64,000 nucleotides of DNA, taken from the NCBI RefSeq assembly GCF_020906515.1, contig NC_085849.1, positions 496,001 through 560,000 of the forward strand, read 5' to 3'. Every line of letters begins with the position of its first letter. The stretch's first letter is position 1. The stretch is from Vanrija pseudolonga. Its lineage: Eukaryota > Basidiomycota > Tremellomycetes > Trichosporonales > Trichosporonaceae. Positions 54,978 through 64,000 of the stretch are shown here, piece after piece. The translations under genes were made by a program, and so were the position numbers. The notes below the pieces were generated by a model. That model was not told where the DNA came from. It made no database searches and saw nothing but the letters and a program-made list of their open reading frames with translations.

Positions 54978-55447
54978 AAGAGGGTGTAAGATCGTTTATA
55001 GTAGTCTTCTTGAGCAGGCAGTGGGTAGTGAGAGAAGCAGTGACAGCAGCGCATGCAGCACCAAGTCTGCCAGCCGCCCGCTGACGGCCGTCTTGGCGAG
55101 CAAGCCGGGTCGGTGGTCGGCAAGTGACCTCCTCGTCGGCAACCTCGACGTCACATCCCGAGCGGCCGGCAATACTAGCCGCTGGGTGGGGTGGGGTTGC
55201 GGCGTACAACAGCACGCAGCGAGCGTGCTGCGCCGACGAGGTGGATGCTTGCATCGAGCATACGCCACACAGCGTAGGATATGCAGCGATCAGCGACGGC
55301 GAGTGCGACGATGACATGGACAACCGAGCGAGGCATGCCCCACAACCCGCCCCGCCCGCCCGGCCGATCTAATCTCGCCCGCCCACAGCCCACTGATGAC
55401 CGGCCAGAGCCGATCTGAAAAAGTCAACACTGTCAACCACCACACCC
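54978..55447. promoter_or_regulatory. Divergent promoter region, GST and Cyc2-like genes
   Basis: TATAAA on the minus strand at 54995-55000 serves the GST gene. The plus-strand side ends in a CA-rich leader (ACCACCACACCC) before 55448. No gene is seen. Confidence 0.45.
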
Positions 55448-56501
55448 ATGCCGCCATTAATACGCGCCAGCGCGCTGCGCCCGGTGCTGCAAAGCACTCT
55501 CCAGCTACAGCTACGGCAGCTCGCGACACGGCGCGCGTCGCGCTCCGCTCCAACCCCACCGCCAGCAGCGCCGCCAAAGCCGCCGCGCTCCCTCACAGGC
55601 GCGTACCTAACCCTCGCGGTCTTCTTCGCCGGCAGCGCGATAGCGTTCGCGTACAAGATGCAGGAGGACGAGAAGATGCTCGCGCCGTACAGCTACACGC
55701 AGCACCGTGTGGGCGCGAACACGCTCTTAACGCCACAGCATGCGCTGCTCCGCGTGCCGCTCACGCCGGACGAGGAGCGCCTGTTCGATAACCTGCCCAA
55801 CCTGGTAACGGTGCACCACGTCATGCTCGGCGCGCCGCAGATCCAGATCGAGCGCCCGTACACCCCCATCAACGATGGGCGGCTTGGCGACCTCGAGCTC
55901 GTCGTCAAGCGCGTGCCCGGTGGAGAGGTCGGCCGGCTCGCGCACTCCCTCAAGCCTGGAGCCGAGGTGGCCATGCGCGGCCCGCTGCAGACTTTCAACC
56001 TCGACCAGAGCCAGTACGACACGGTCGTCATGGTGAGCTTGGCGGACCGGCGCTTAGAGATAGGGGGCGAGCTGATGCTGGCCAGATATCGACGGGCACC
56101 GCCGTCGCGCCGTTCCTCCAGCTGCTGAGCAAAGCTCACCCCGCGAACACGAACTTCAGGCTCCTCCACGCCTTGCCTAATCCCGGCAAAGAGGACTGGG
56201 CGACCCGCTTCCTCGAGCCCCTACAGGCCAAGTGGGGCGACCAGCTCCACGTACAGCGTATCCCGCCTGGCGCGGTTGCCAAATCGGATGTGCAGGCCGC
56301 GCTGAAGGACGCCGGCCGCGTGCTCGTGCTCGTCTGCTTGCCGCCCACGTGAGTCAGCCGCCCTGTCCCGCTTGCTGACGCTCGCCCAGCCTCATGCAGC
56401 CCCTCTGCGGATACCTCACCCCCACACTGCAGCAGGGCCCGTTGACCGGCCTGCTGAGGGACATTGGCCTGCGCCCCGACCAGGTCAAGAAGCTCGAGTA
56501 G
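55448..56501 (+). CDS. Mitochondrial NADH-cytochrome b5 reductase-like protein, possibly Cyc2
   Basis: Exons 55448-56032, 56086-56348 and 56390-56501 give 319 residues. An Arg-rich presequence and Pro-rich spacer are followed by one membrane helix (GAYLTLAVFFAGSAIAFAY) at about 50-68, then a ferredoxin-reductase-type FAD domain with the flavin motif ERPYTPIND near 138-146 and a second part KPGAEVAMRGPLQTFNL. The NAD-binding half has ISTGTAVAPFLQLL, where the usual GGTGITP loop is changed, and ends LCGYLTPTLQQGPLTGLL. The anchor plus FAD domain fits yeast Cyc2 (an electron donor for cytochrome c haem attachment) or Mcr1. The altered NAD loop and N-terminal layout lean towards Cyc2, with moderate certainty. 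Confidence 0.75.
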
Positions 56502-56564
56502 GCGCCAGCGCTGCTTGCCCACGCCACACTACGCCCACCACGGCTAGCTCACATATGCATGATA

Positions 56565-59500
56565 TTATAGACGCGCAGTCATGACCGGCTTGCCGCCCAA
56601 CGGGCCCAGCTCCTTGGCTGCCGGGTCATACCGCGGCTCCTCGTCATCAAGATTCGCCGTTGCCAGCTTCTCTGACAGCTTGGACGCAAACACGGCAAAC
56701 TGCTCCTTCTCGTCGCCTTCTCGAGGCGGTTGGGCGAGCACAGGCGGCACCTGGCCCACCTTGTCCAGGTACTCGTCAGTCGTGCGCAGGTTCTCGCCCG
56801 CCGCAATCGACTTGAGCACCTGCCACGTCCGACGCTCGTGCAATTGCCGTCTGTACGATCGCTTGTAGAACGTCGTGATGACGTCCAGGGGCCACTCGTT
56901 AGGGGCCATGTTGAGCACTTCTAGAGTGTCGAGGTGGACACCCTGCGCGCTGAGCAGCTCTGACGTCCGCGCCGTCGAGCCTTGCGAGTCGCTCATGTAC
57001 GCGCCGAGGAGCTCCTTGACTAGTCGATGCTGGACGTTTTCGTCAACAGGGCCGCGTCGCCGGCGGCCCATCTCCCCAAGGGCAGCCCAGGCGGCGAGCT
57101 CTGGCTGACGGGTGGCAATAATACGTGCGACCTTTGGCGGGACGACTTCTCCACCCTGCGTGCAGTACGTCTGCGACGACGGCGAGTCCTGGAGTTCCCG
57201 CGCCAGAATGTGAAGCGCATCCCGGTCGCGTCCAAGGCGGCCAAGCACAATCGCCTTCTCCATGAGGTACACCTTTGTCTCGTCGAGCCGCTTGGCAGCC
57301 GCCTCGAGGTCGTAAAAGTTACTTCCCTGGAGGAACAGAATGAGCTTGAGGCGTAGCGTCTTGAACGGCGTGCGAGGCGCAATCTCGGCGAAGAAGACGG
57401 GGTACGCCTGGGGCTCGGGGAGTAGGCGGAACTCAGCATCCAGCTCCTCGACATGGTACTGGATGCCCTCATCATTGGCCATGTCATCGGCTTGGTCCAA
57501 CAACCAGTTGAGCAGTGATTCGTGCAGCTCGCGATTCGTGGATCGCTTATCGACGACAACGTGTTCGAGGTAACGGTTCGCCGCGTCCGTATCAATCTCC
57601 CGGATGTCATCGACCAACTGCGCCTCGTCAAACTTGATCTTGCTGTCCTTTGCAATAAGCAACTGCGTGGGTTAGCGAGGCAGTTGACCGTGTACCCACG
57701 TTGATCGCCCGCTTTGGGTCACGCTTGGCGAGCCAGACAGCGTAGTTGCGTAGCACTTCTGGGTCCTCTACAGTGTCAAGCTGCTGGACAAGCTCGCCGA
57801 CTGGGTCTGGGCACAGCGGGTCCGGGGTAGGATCCTCGGCAATTCTGTCGCGTCAGTAGCTGCTGCCTCGAACAACACCCACTCCTTCAACAACTCCAGA
57901 ACGCGGTCAAACTGCCCCTGCTCACGCAGGATGGTGCAGAGGATGTACTTGCGCTTCGCGAGAAACGGCTCCAGTTCGGAGAGAGAGACAGCATTAGGTC
58001 CACCAAGCAATGCGAGCAGCTCTGTCGTAGTACCCGAGTCGGAGAGAATCTTGGCCAAGACTGTGTCAATGACAATGTCAATCTTGCGCGAGTCGAGTCC
58101 GCGCGATCCGCCGCCCTTCCGTCTTGACGCCCGCGTCTTGCGGAGGAAGTCGCCGAGCATGGCCTGCGCATTGTCCAGCAGAGCAAGCTGCAGCTCATCG
58201 TTTGGCGGTGGCGACTCGTTACTCTCGTAGTTGCGACGCAAGAAATCCGCCACAATGTCCTCGATAGTGCCCATGTTCTCGAAGATGGGCTTGAGGCCGT
58301 CGAACACCTCAACCTCCTCAGCCGTGCCAATCAGCTTGCCGCGGTAGGCGGGGTAGAGGCGGACAATGAGGCGCGGGTCAATCTTGCCACGGAGGAGGTA
58401 GTCGCCAGCGCGCTCGAACACCGTGTCGAGGAGGAGCTGACACGCGAGGTACAGATGGAGGAGGCGCATGTAGGCCGAGTGGGTCGCCTGGTGGGTCAGT
58501 TCGGCACCTCTCGCATCACCCACCTTGTCACCATCGAACTCTCCACGGCGACCCTTCCTCCGCTCGTCATCGACCAGTCCGATTGCCTCCTCCATACGGC
58601 GCTGAGAGCACAAGTGCTCAAGTCTTAGCACCACGGGTGTTGGTGTCAGTCCCTGCACCGTCTGTCGTCCAACGAGGAGCGTCTCCGCAATGGCAGTGGC
58701 AGGTGGGGCCGCGCGAGACGTTGAAGTTGCTGACTGCCCTCCGGCCGATAGCAGCGATGAGCTCGTTGGAGGGTTGATCGGCTGGCGCTGGAACTTTGGT
58801 GACGATGGCGGAGTGAGCCCTGACCCGGAAGGTGGCTCCTCGTTAGCGGAGAGTTCGTGGTCCGAGGCAGTCTGCGAAGACGCTGGCGGCGCCAGAAGCT
58901 CCGACTCTGAGTGCTCTGATTTTGCCTGCGGGGACGCCACCACCTCCACAACAGGACTGTCCACTACCGGTGCCAGCTTTCCGCTGAGGAGTGTGAAGCG
59001 CGATGTCCCCATACGCTCGGCGCGCACCATATCTCTGATGGAGACGCCATAAGGCGAGTAGCTCAGCTGGAATGCGGCAAGGTCGGCGTCTAACGAGATG
59101 GTCTGGGCTGGCTGTTCCAAATCCGCAAGAGAGTGGATAGTAACCGTGTTGTTCCGTAGCAGGGCAATGATGTAGCCAGATTCGACGGCAATCGAAACCG
59201 GGTGCTCGGGCCACTCCATGGTCCCACGTTCCGGATCACCCTGGCCGTTGAGGAACACGCCCATCGTGTTCTGACCAGTGTAGCTCGTCACGAGGAACTG
59301 GTTGTCGCCTGGGATGACGACAATGTTGGGATTTGGGTCAAAGCCCGAGTCAACCATGCCAAAGACCTGCGAGACGGGGAGGACCTCGGTCATGGACGCG
59401 TCTGACAAGTCGATGATGCCGTAGTTGAGCCCGTTCTCCGACGGGAGAGCAGCACAGAGGAACGTGGAGAAGAGCGCGCAGGATTTTGGAGGTGTAGGTA

Positions 59501-60373
59501 GGGGGATGTCCTGGTTGTCAGCTCCAGCACGAAGGGTTTAACTCACCTTGACTAAAGTCATCCTGGTGCCGAGGCGATAGACACTGAGCCCCTTGCGGCG
59601 AACCACCACCACCGTCATGTCCGTGACGCTCTCACCGTCCCCTAGATCAAGTTCGTCGTCATTCAATGACACGGTGACGACGCCACGGATCACAGGGATC
59701 ACAGTGGACGGTATTGGTTCGAGGCTCGGGAGGGTGAGGGGATGCAGTGTTCCCTCGGAGAGCACGAGTGCGCGCGAGACCTTGGGCAGGAGAAGGATCT
59801 TGTTCACCGGACGCGCAGAGAACAGCTTGTGCTTGTGTCGCAGCTTCCATCCTCGGTTCTGGGGGTCAGCGCTGGCCAGCAACCGAAAACTCACCTCGCT
59901 CGTGCCAGCGGCCCCATCGTACACCCACCACTCGACGGCGCCGTCCGACCCGCCGACGTACAGGTTGTTCGCGTACCCCTCGACGCAGCGCACCTCTGTC
60001 CGCTGGTTATCTTTGGGCGGGGTGCTGGCGCCCGTCTGCGCGGGGGACCGTGACCGGTCGGGCGAGGGGGACGTGTCGCGATGCGCACCGGGTGAAGATG
60101 ACGACGCCGCCGGCGTGCCCTCGCCCGAGGCGATGGCAGCTGCGCGCTGACCGATCCCACCCGCGAGGGAGGATACCGCGCCGAAGAGCGAACTCGGGGC
60201 TGATGGTGGAGCCGGTTGAGGCGATGCCGAGCTCGATACGGCTGCGGGGTTAGCAACGGCGACAATCCGACCAACCCACAAGGCGCGGAGAAGTCTAGGA
60301 GGTCTTTCGAGTCGTAGAGATCCGACAAGACGGGCTGGATGTGATACGGCTCCGTTTCTGTTGGAGTCGACAT
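56565..60373 (-). CDS. Vps39/Vps3/TRAP1-family endosomal tethering subunit
   Basis: Exons, in transcript order, are 60373-60280, 60241-59895, 59858-59547, 59510-57883, 57844-57700 and 57662-56565: 1207 residues. The family are Rab-binding subunits of CORVET (Vps3/TGFBRAP1) or HOPS (Vps39/Vam6), which tether endosomal and vacuolar membranes. The N-terminal CNH beta-propeller begins YHIQPVLSDLY, is interrupted by a Ser/Pro-rich insert, and resumes EVRCVEGYANNLYVGGSDG. It continues to VSIRDMVRAERMG near 450. An acidic Ser/Pro insert precedes the helical clathrin-like part (RMEEAIGLVDDERRKGR, YMRLLHLYLACQLLLDTVF). The C-terminus has Vps39-type repeats and ends VITTFYKRSYRRQLHERRTWQ. The fourth intron is only 38 bases. 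I cannot say which of the two complexes it serves. Confidence 0.85.
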
Positions 60374-60647
60374 GTTGGCCCACTGCGACCGTCGCCGCTG
60401 TTGTTTCTATCGTCGTCGGCGGTGAGTGAGATGGACGTGTGATGGTAGTTGCTGGTAGTGTTTCAGTGGCACGAGCCATCAGCCATCAGTCCACCACAGC
60501 GACCATACACCGGCTATGAGCCAACGTCATTGTCGATACGTGATAACACACTAATACACGTATATTTGCCACCAAAGTTCAGAGATTTCAAGGTCCACCT
60601 CCACTTGCAACTTCTGCGATGCTACTCTAGACACCACAACCACCACC
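60374..60647. promoter_or_regulatory. Short bidirectional promoter
   Basis: Only 274 bases separate the start codons of the Vps39-family gene (-) and ESF1 (+). Both leaders are CA/CT-rich (ACACCACAACCACCACC on plus). Any shared control element must lie here. Confidence 0.55.
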
Positions 60648-63057
60648 ATGGCACCCGACCAGCGCTTTGCGCGTCTCACGACAGACCCACGCTTCAGGCG
60701 AGCGAAGCAGAAGAATGTCAAGGCCGAGATCGACGAGCGTTTCAAGGATGTGCTCACCGAAGACTTTGGCAAAGTCCAGGGGACTTGTGGGTAGCTGAGT
60801 TGTGAGCCCAGCTAACTCCAGCTCGCGTCGACAGCCGTGGTCGCAAGCGCACCTCGACGCACACGACCGACGAGATGAAGCGCTTCTACCGTATGCGCTC
60901 TCCCGAGGCTGGCGAGGAGCCGGCACCACGCATCGACTATGCGCGTGGTGAGGGCCTGCTCGAGTCATCGGGCTCCGAGGACGAGGACAGCAGCGAGGAC
61001 GACGAGTCGGATGTCGAGGAGGACGAGCTCGAGATTGGCGGCAAGCGGTCTCGACTTGCCGCGTTCCAGCCGAGCGACAGCGAGAGTGAGGAGGACAGCG
61101 ACGACGAGGGCCAGCTCAAGGTCGACCTGAGCGAGGACGAGGACGAGTCTGCGTTCCCTCCTGAGGCGGACGACGAGGAGGAGCAAGAAGAGGAGGAGGG
61201 GATCGACCCTACAGCACGTATCGCGGCCGTCAACCTCGACTGGGACCACCTGCGCGCTGGCGACATCTTCACCATCTTCGCGTCGTTCCTCAAGCCAGTG
61301 CAGAAGAAGGGCGACAAGAGCGCCCCCCCGCCGCCTGGCAAGCTACTGAATGTGCGCATCTACCCCTCCGAGTTTGGAAAGGAGCGCATGGCCAAGGAGG
61401 ACGAGCTGGGCCCTGGTGGTGGCATTTTCCTTGCCAAGCCGGGGGATAAAAAGAAGAGTAAGGGCGGAAAGCGGACGCAGAAGCTTTCTCTGGCGCAGCC
61501 TGAAGAAGAGGAGGACGAGGAGGAGGAGGAGGAGGGGGCCGAGGAAGAGGAGGATGAGGAGGATGACGCGGAGGAGGACGCCGAGTCCGAAATCGATGGC
61601 AACGAGTCTGACGGCCTCGACGCCGACGCCGACGACCTGGAGATTATCTCGGACGTCGCCTCGGAGGCCGGATCAGAAGACATCGACATGGAGCAGCTGC
61701 GACAGTACCAGCTCGAGAGGTTGCGGTACTACTACGCGATCGCGACGTTCTCGACTGTGGCGGCCGCCGAGCTCATCATGGGCGAGCTCAACGGCACCGA
61801 GTTTGAGCGCACGGCCAACGTGCTGGACTTGGCATACGTTCCCGAGGACATGACCTTTGCGGAGGACGAGGCGACGTGAGTGAATTTCTGTCTGGTGCAG
61901 CGCTGACCGCAGCGATGAATGCGACAAGGAGCCCAAGGGTTACAAGGGCAACGAGTTTGTCACCGACGCCCTCCGCCACTCCAAGGTCAAGCTCACGTGG
62001 GACCAGGACGACGCCAACCGCACCAAGCTCACCCGCCGAGCGCTGACGCGCGAGGAGATTGAGGAGGAGGACTTTGCCAACCTTGTCGCTGGGTCCGACT
62101 CGGAGGATGACGACGCCGACTTTGAGGAAGACGAGGAGGCTGGCGAGAAGAAGATGACCAAGAAGCAGAAGATGAAGGAGCGCAAGGAGAAGCTCCGGGC
62201 GCTCCTGCTCGGCGGGGACGACGACGAGACGGGCGATATCTGGGGCAAGGCTGGCAGCGCGTGGCAGGACGAGCTGGCCGACCTCAAGGAGGACAAGGCT
62301 TCCAAGGGCAAGAAGGGCAAGAAGGGCGACGACGACGTCGAGATCACCTTCCGGCCTGGACTGTCGGTCGCCAAGGCCGCCGAGCCGGAGACGGACGACA
62401 TGACCACGCTCGAGAAGTACCAGCGGCGGATGAAGGAGAAGAAGGCGAAGAAGAAGGAGGAGCTCGAGCTCAAGCGGGCCGAGAAGGAGGGACGCGACGG
62501 CAAGAAGGTCGAGCGCAAGGCCGCCGACGACTTCTTCGGCGACGACGACTCTGGCGCCGAGGACGAGCCAGCGGTCGGCAAAGCCCGCTCGCCCGACCCA
62601 GAGGACCTCGGGCTCGTCGACGACCCCACACACCACTTCAGCCTCAAGGACCACCTCGCGGCCGAGAAGGACGCCGGCAAGAAGAAGCGCAAGCGTAACA
62701 AGAAGAAGGCGGCGCGCGAGGTCGAGCTCGGCCCAGAGGGCTTCAAGGTCGACGTGGCCGACCCGCGTTTCAGCGCCATGTACGACGAGGCATCGTTTGC
62801 GCTCGACCCGACGCACCCCAAGTGAGTGGCCGGCGGTGGGAAATGAGCGTACGCTGACATACCAAAGGTTCCACGACTCGGCGGCCAACCGCGAGATCCT
62901 CAAGAAGACGCGCGAGGGACACGCCGCCAAGCGCGACGCGCCGGGCACGGCTGGTGGTGCTGCCTCTGGCGAGCGCGACCTCGCCGAGCTCGCCGCTAGC
63001 GTCAAGCGCAAGATGGAGGGCGGCAGCAGCCGCAAGCGCAAGCGCTCAAAGAAGTAG
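60648..63057 (+). CDS. ESF1: Ribosome biogenesis factor Esf1 (NUC153 family)
   Basis: Exons 60648-60786, 60822-61875, 61913-62821 and 62868-63057 give 763 residues. Esf1 is a nucleolar protein needed for early 18S rRNA processing in the small-subunit processome. The head DQRFARLTTDPRFRRAKQKN and RVDSRGRKRTS is typical. Long acidic runs of Glu/Asp (about 85-180 and 290-345) surround the conserved central part: LDWDHLRAGDIFTIFASFL, VRIYPSEFGKERM, then YQLERLRYYYAIATFSTVAA and VLDLAYVPEDM. Lys/Asp-rich repeats follow, and the C-terminal NUC153 motif reads VDVADPRFSAMYDEASFALD, then FHDSAANREILKKTR. The tail RKRKRSKK is a nuclear or nucleolar signal. Length is close to the yeast protein (628) plus larger acidic inserts. 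Confidence 0.93.
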
Positions 63058-63151
63058 AGTAGCCCGCATCCTAGAGTACTTGACTACATGCACTGTTACT
63101 GATTAATGATTGGCTATGGACTGGCATTGTCGCCGGTGTGATTGCTAGATC

Positions 63152-64000
63152 CTACTCCCCTCCTCCTTGGAACACATCCACATACTTGTTGGTCGCGCGT
63201 TTCTTCTTCGCCCCTGCGCCGGACGAAGGACGGCCCGGCGGCGGCCGTGTGAGCAGGTCGTCGAGCGACGGCGTGGCGGCCTTGGAAGGACCGCCAGGTG
63301 GTGGCGCGCTGCTCGGCGGCCGGGTTGGTGGGCCGCTGGGCGGTGCACCGCCCAGGCTGCTCGGCGCGCCAGAGGCCCGTCTCGACGCCGGTAGGTTGGC
63401 CGGGATGGGCGGTACTGGCGGGGGCGTGGCTGACGCCGCTCGGCCAGTGATCGCTTCCCGTGGGTTGTGAGACGGCGAGGCGGTCTGCGCGCGAGATGGC
63501 GGTGGCGGAGCCGCCTTGGGAGTCGCTGCGGCAGATTTGGCGCCCTTGACAACCCAACGCTTGAGGTCGGGGTCATACACCATGGAACTCGAGTCGCCGA
63601 GGTTGGCCTTGGTGTAGCCTGTTCCTCCGCTCTCGCCCTCCTTCTTCTTGCCGCCAAACCAGCCGCCAAACCAGCCAGCCTTCTCGGGCTTGCCATCAAG
63701 CGCCTTCTCGGACGTCGCTGGTGTCGAAGCGGCGGCAGGAGCAGCCTTGCCCTTGCCCTTGTCTGCAGGCTTGGGCTCGTAACTGTCACCGCCGTTCCCG
63801 TTCTTGTCCGTAACGACTGGTGTCTTGTTTCTCGACAGCGAGGAATTGCCCATGCCGAGGTCGTCGTCGTCGTCTTCTTCAAAGTCGTTGGCGGCCGGCT
63901 TGGGAGTGTAGTCGGACGCAGTGGGCGTCGGGCCCCCGCTGAATACGAGGTTGCCCATAGGGTTGATGAACTCTCCACCGTCGTCCCCGAGGTCAACAGA
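63152..64000 (-). CDS. SEC16: COPII scaffold Sec16, C-terminal part (cut by window edge)
   Basis: The stop codon is at 63152. The frame runs open to the right edge, so at least 282 residues of the C-terminus are seen and the start lies outside. Sec16 organises ER exit sites, where it binds Sec23/Sec24/Sec13 and Sar1. The recognisable piece is EKAGWFGGWFGGKKKEGES followed by KANLGDSSSMVYDPDLKRWV, the conserved C-terminal block of fungal and animal Sec16. Acidic (DFEEDDDDDLGMG) and Pro/Ser-rich spacers surround it, and the tail ends KKKRATNKYVDVFQGGGE. No intron is seen in this part. It converges on ESF1 with 94 bases between stop codons. Confidence 0.85.
   Translation of the reverse strand, partial: SVDLGDDGGEFINPMGNLVFSGGPTPTASDYTPKPAANDFEEDDDDDLGMGNSSLSRNKTPVVTDKNGNGGDSYEPKPADKGKGKAAPAAASTPATSEKALDGKPEKAGWFGGWFGGKKKEGESGGTGYTKANLGDSSSMVYDPDLKRWVVKGAKSAAATPKAAPPPPSRAQTASPSHNPREAITGRAASATPPPVPPIPANLPASRRASGAPSSLGGAPPSGPPTRPPSSAPPPGGPSKAATPSLDDLLTRPPPGRPSSGAGAKKKRATNKYVDVFQGGGE

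Noticed and set aside
59538-60479. An open frame starting at 60,479 that reads through the first intron of the Vps39-family gene in the exon 2 frame
   Set aside because: The spliced start at 60,373 gives YHIQPVLSDLYDSKDLL, which fits the N-terminus of the CNH domain. The unspliced version is low-complexity. The matching frame looks like coincidence.

Overview
The window reads as nuclear DNA of a GC-rich basidiomycete yeast. The evidence is compact genes cut by many 40-60 base introns (donors GTGAGT, GTGGGT or GTATGT; branch sites CTAAC or CTGAC; acceptors CAG), C-ending codons, CT-rich leaders and basidiomycete-like proteins. Tremellomycetes, perhaps Trichosporonales, is my inference from style and was not tested. 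No old virus copies, LTR elements, CRISPR arrays or bacterial-style operons were seen. The long reading frames opposite real exons are by-products of GC-rich codon use.

Layout, left to right. 1-5.4 kb: a small hydrophilic protein (tentative), an Asterix-like ER membrane protein, and a membrane-anchored coiled-coil protein. 5.9-7.7 kb: a HIT-like protein (-). 9.3-15.3 kb: mitochondrial hydroxyacid-oxoacid transhydrogenase, the OST subunit Swp1/ribophorin II, and a GST-fold protein. 15.9-23.5 kb (-): a TRP-like channel and the FG nucleoporin Nup2/Nup50. 24-28.8 kb: deubiquitinase Ubp2. 28.8-34.3 kb: a gene-poor stretch. 35.2-37.2 kb: a CENP-B-like DNA-binding protein behind a spliced leader. 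38.6-45.4 kb: exosome cofactor Rrp47/C1D, an unrecognised acidic protein (-), and a CSL-family transcription factor (-). 46.5-46.8 kb: three intron-containing tRNA genes 10 bases apart. 47.9-56.5 kb: NDUFA4-like protein (-), a tyrosyl-tRNA synthetase fused to SAICAR synthetase, a small membrane protein (-), NDUFB11/ESSS, a second GST (-), and a Cyc2/cytochrome-b5-reductase-like protein. 56.6-64 kb: a Vps39/Vps3 tethering subunit (-), ribosome-biogenesis factor Esf1, and the C-terminal part of Sec16 (-), which runs off the right edge.

These are mostly housekeeping genes: translation, purine synthesis, rRNA processing, respiration, ER/Golgi and endosomal traffic, nuclear transport. Neighbours are mainly unrelated, but three mitochondrial genes lie within 9 kb.

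The most striking feature is at 49,070-51,773. One uninterrupted frame joins a complete tyrosyl-tRNA synthetase to a complete SAICAR synthetase (purine pathway), with no methionine in the linker from which the second enzyme could start. The same gene needs a 2-base exon to restore a conserved Asp. Other notable items are a modular ~40-base repeat in introns of two unrelated genes, a start-codon-only exon, a possible tricistronic tRNA unit, and a tandem-repeat AT-rich island.
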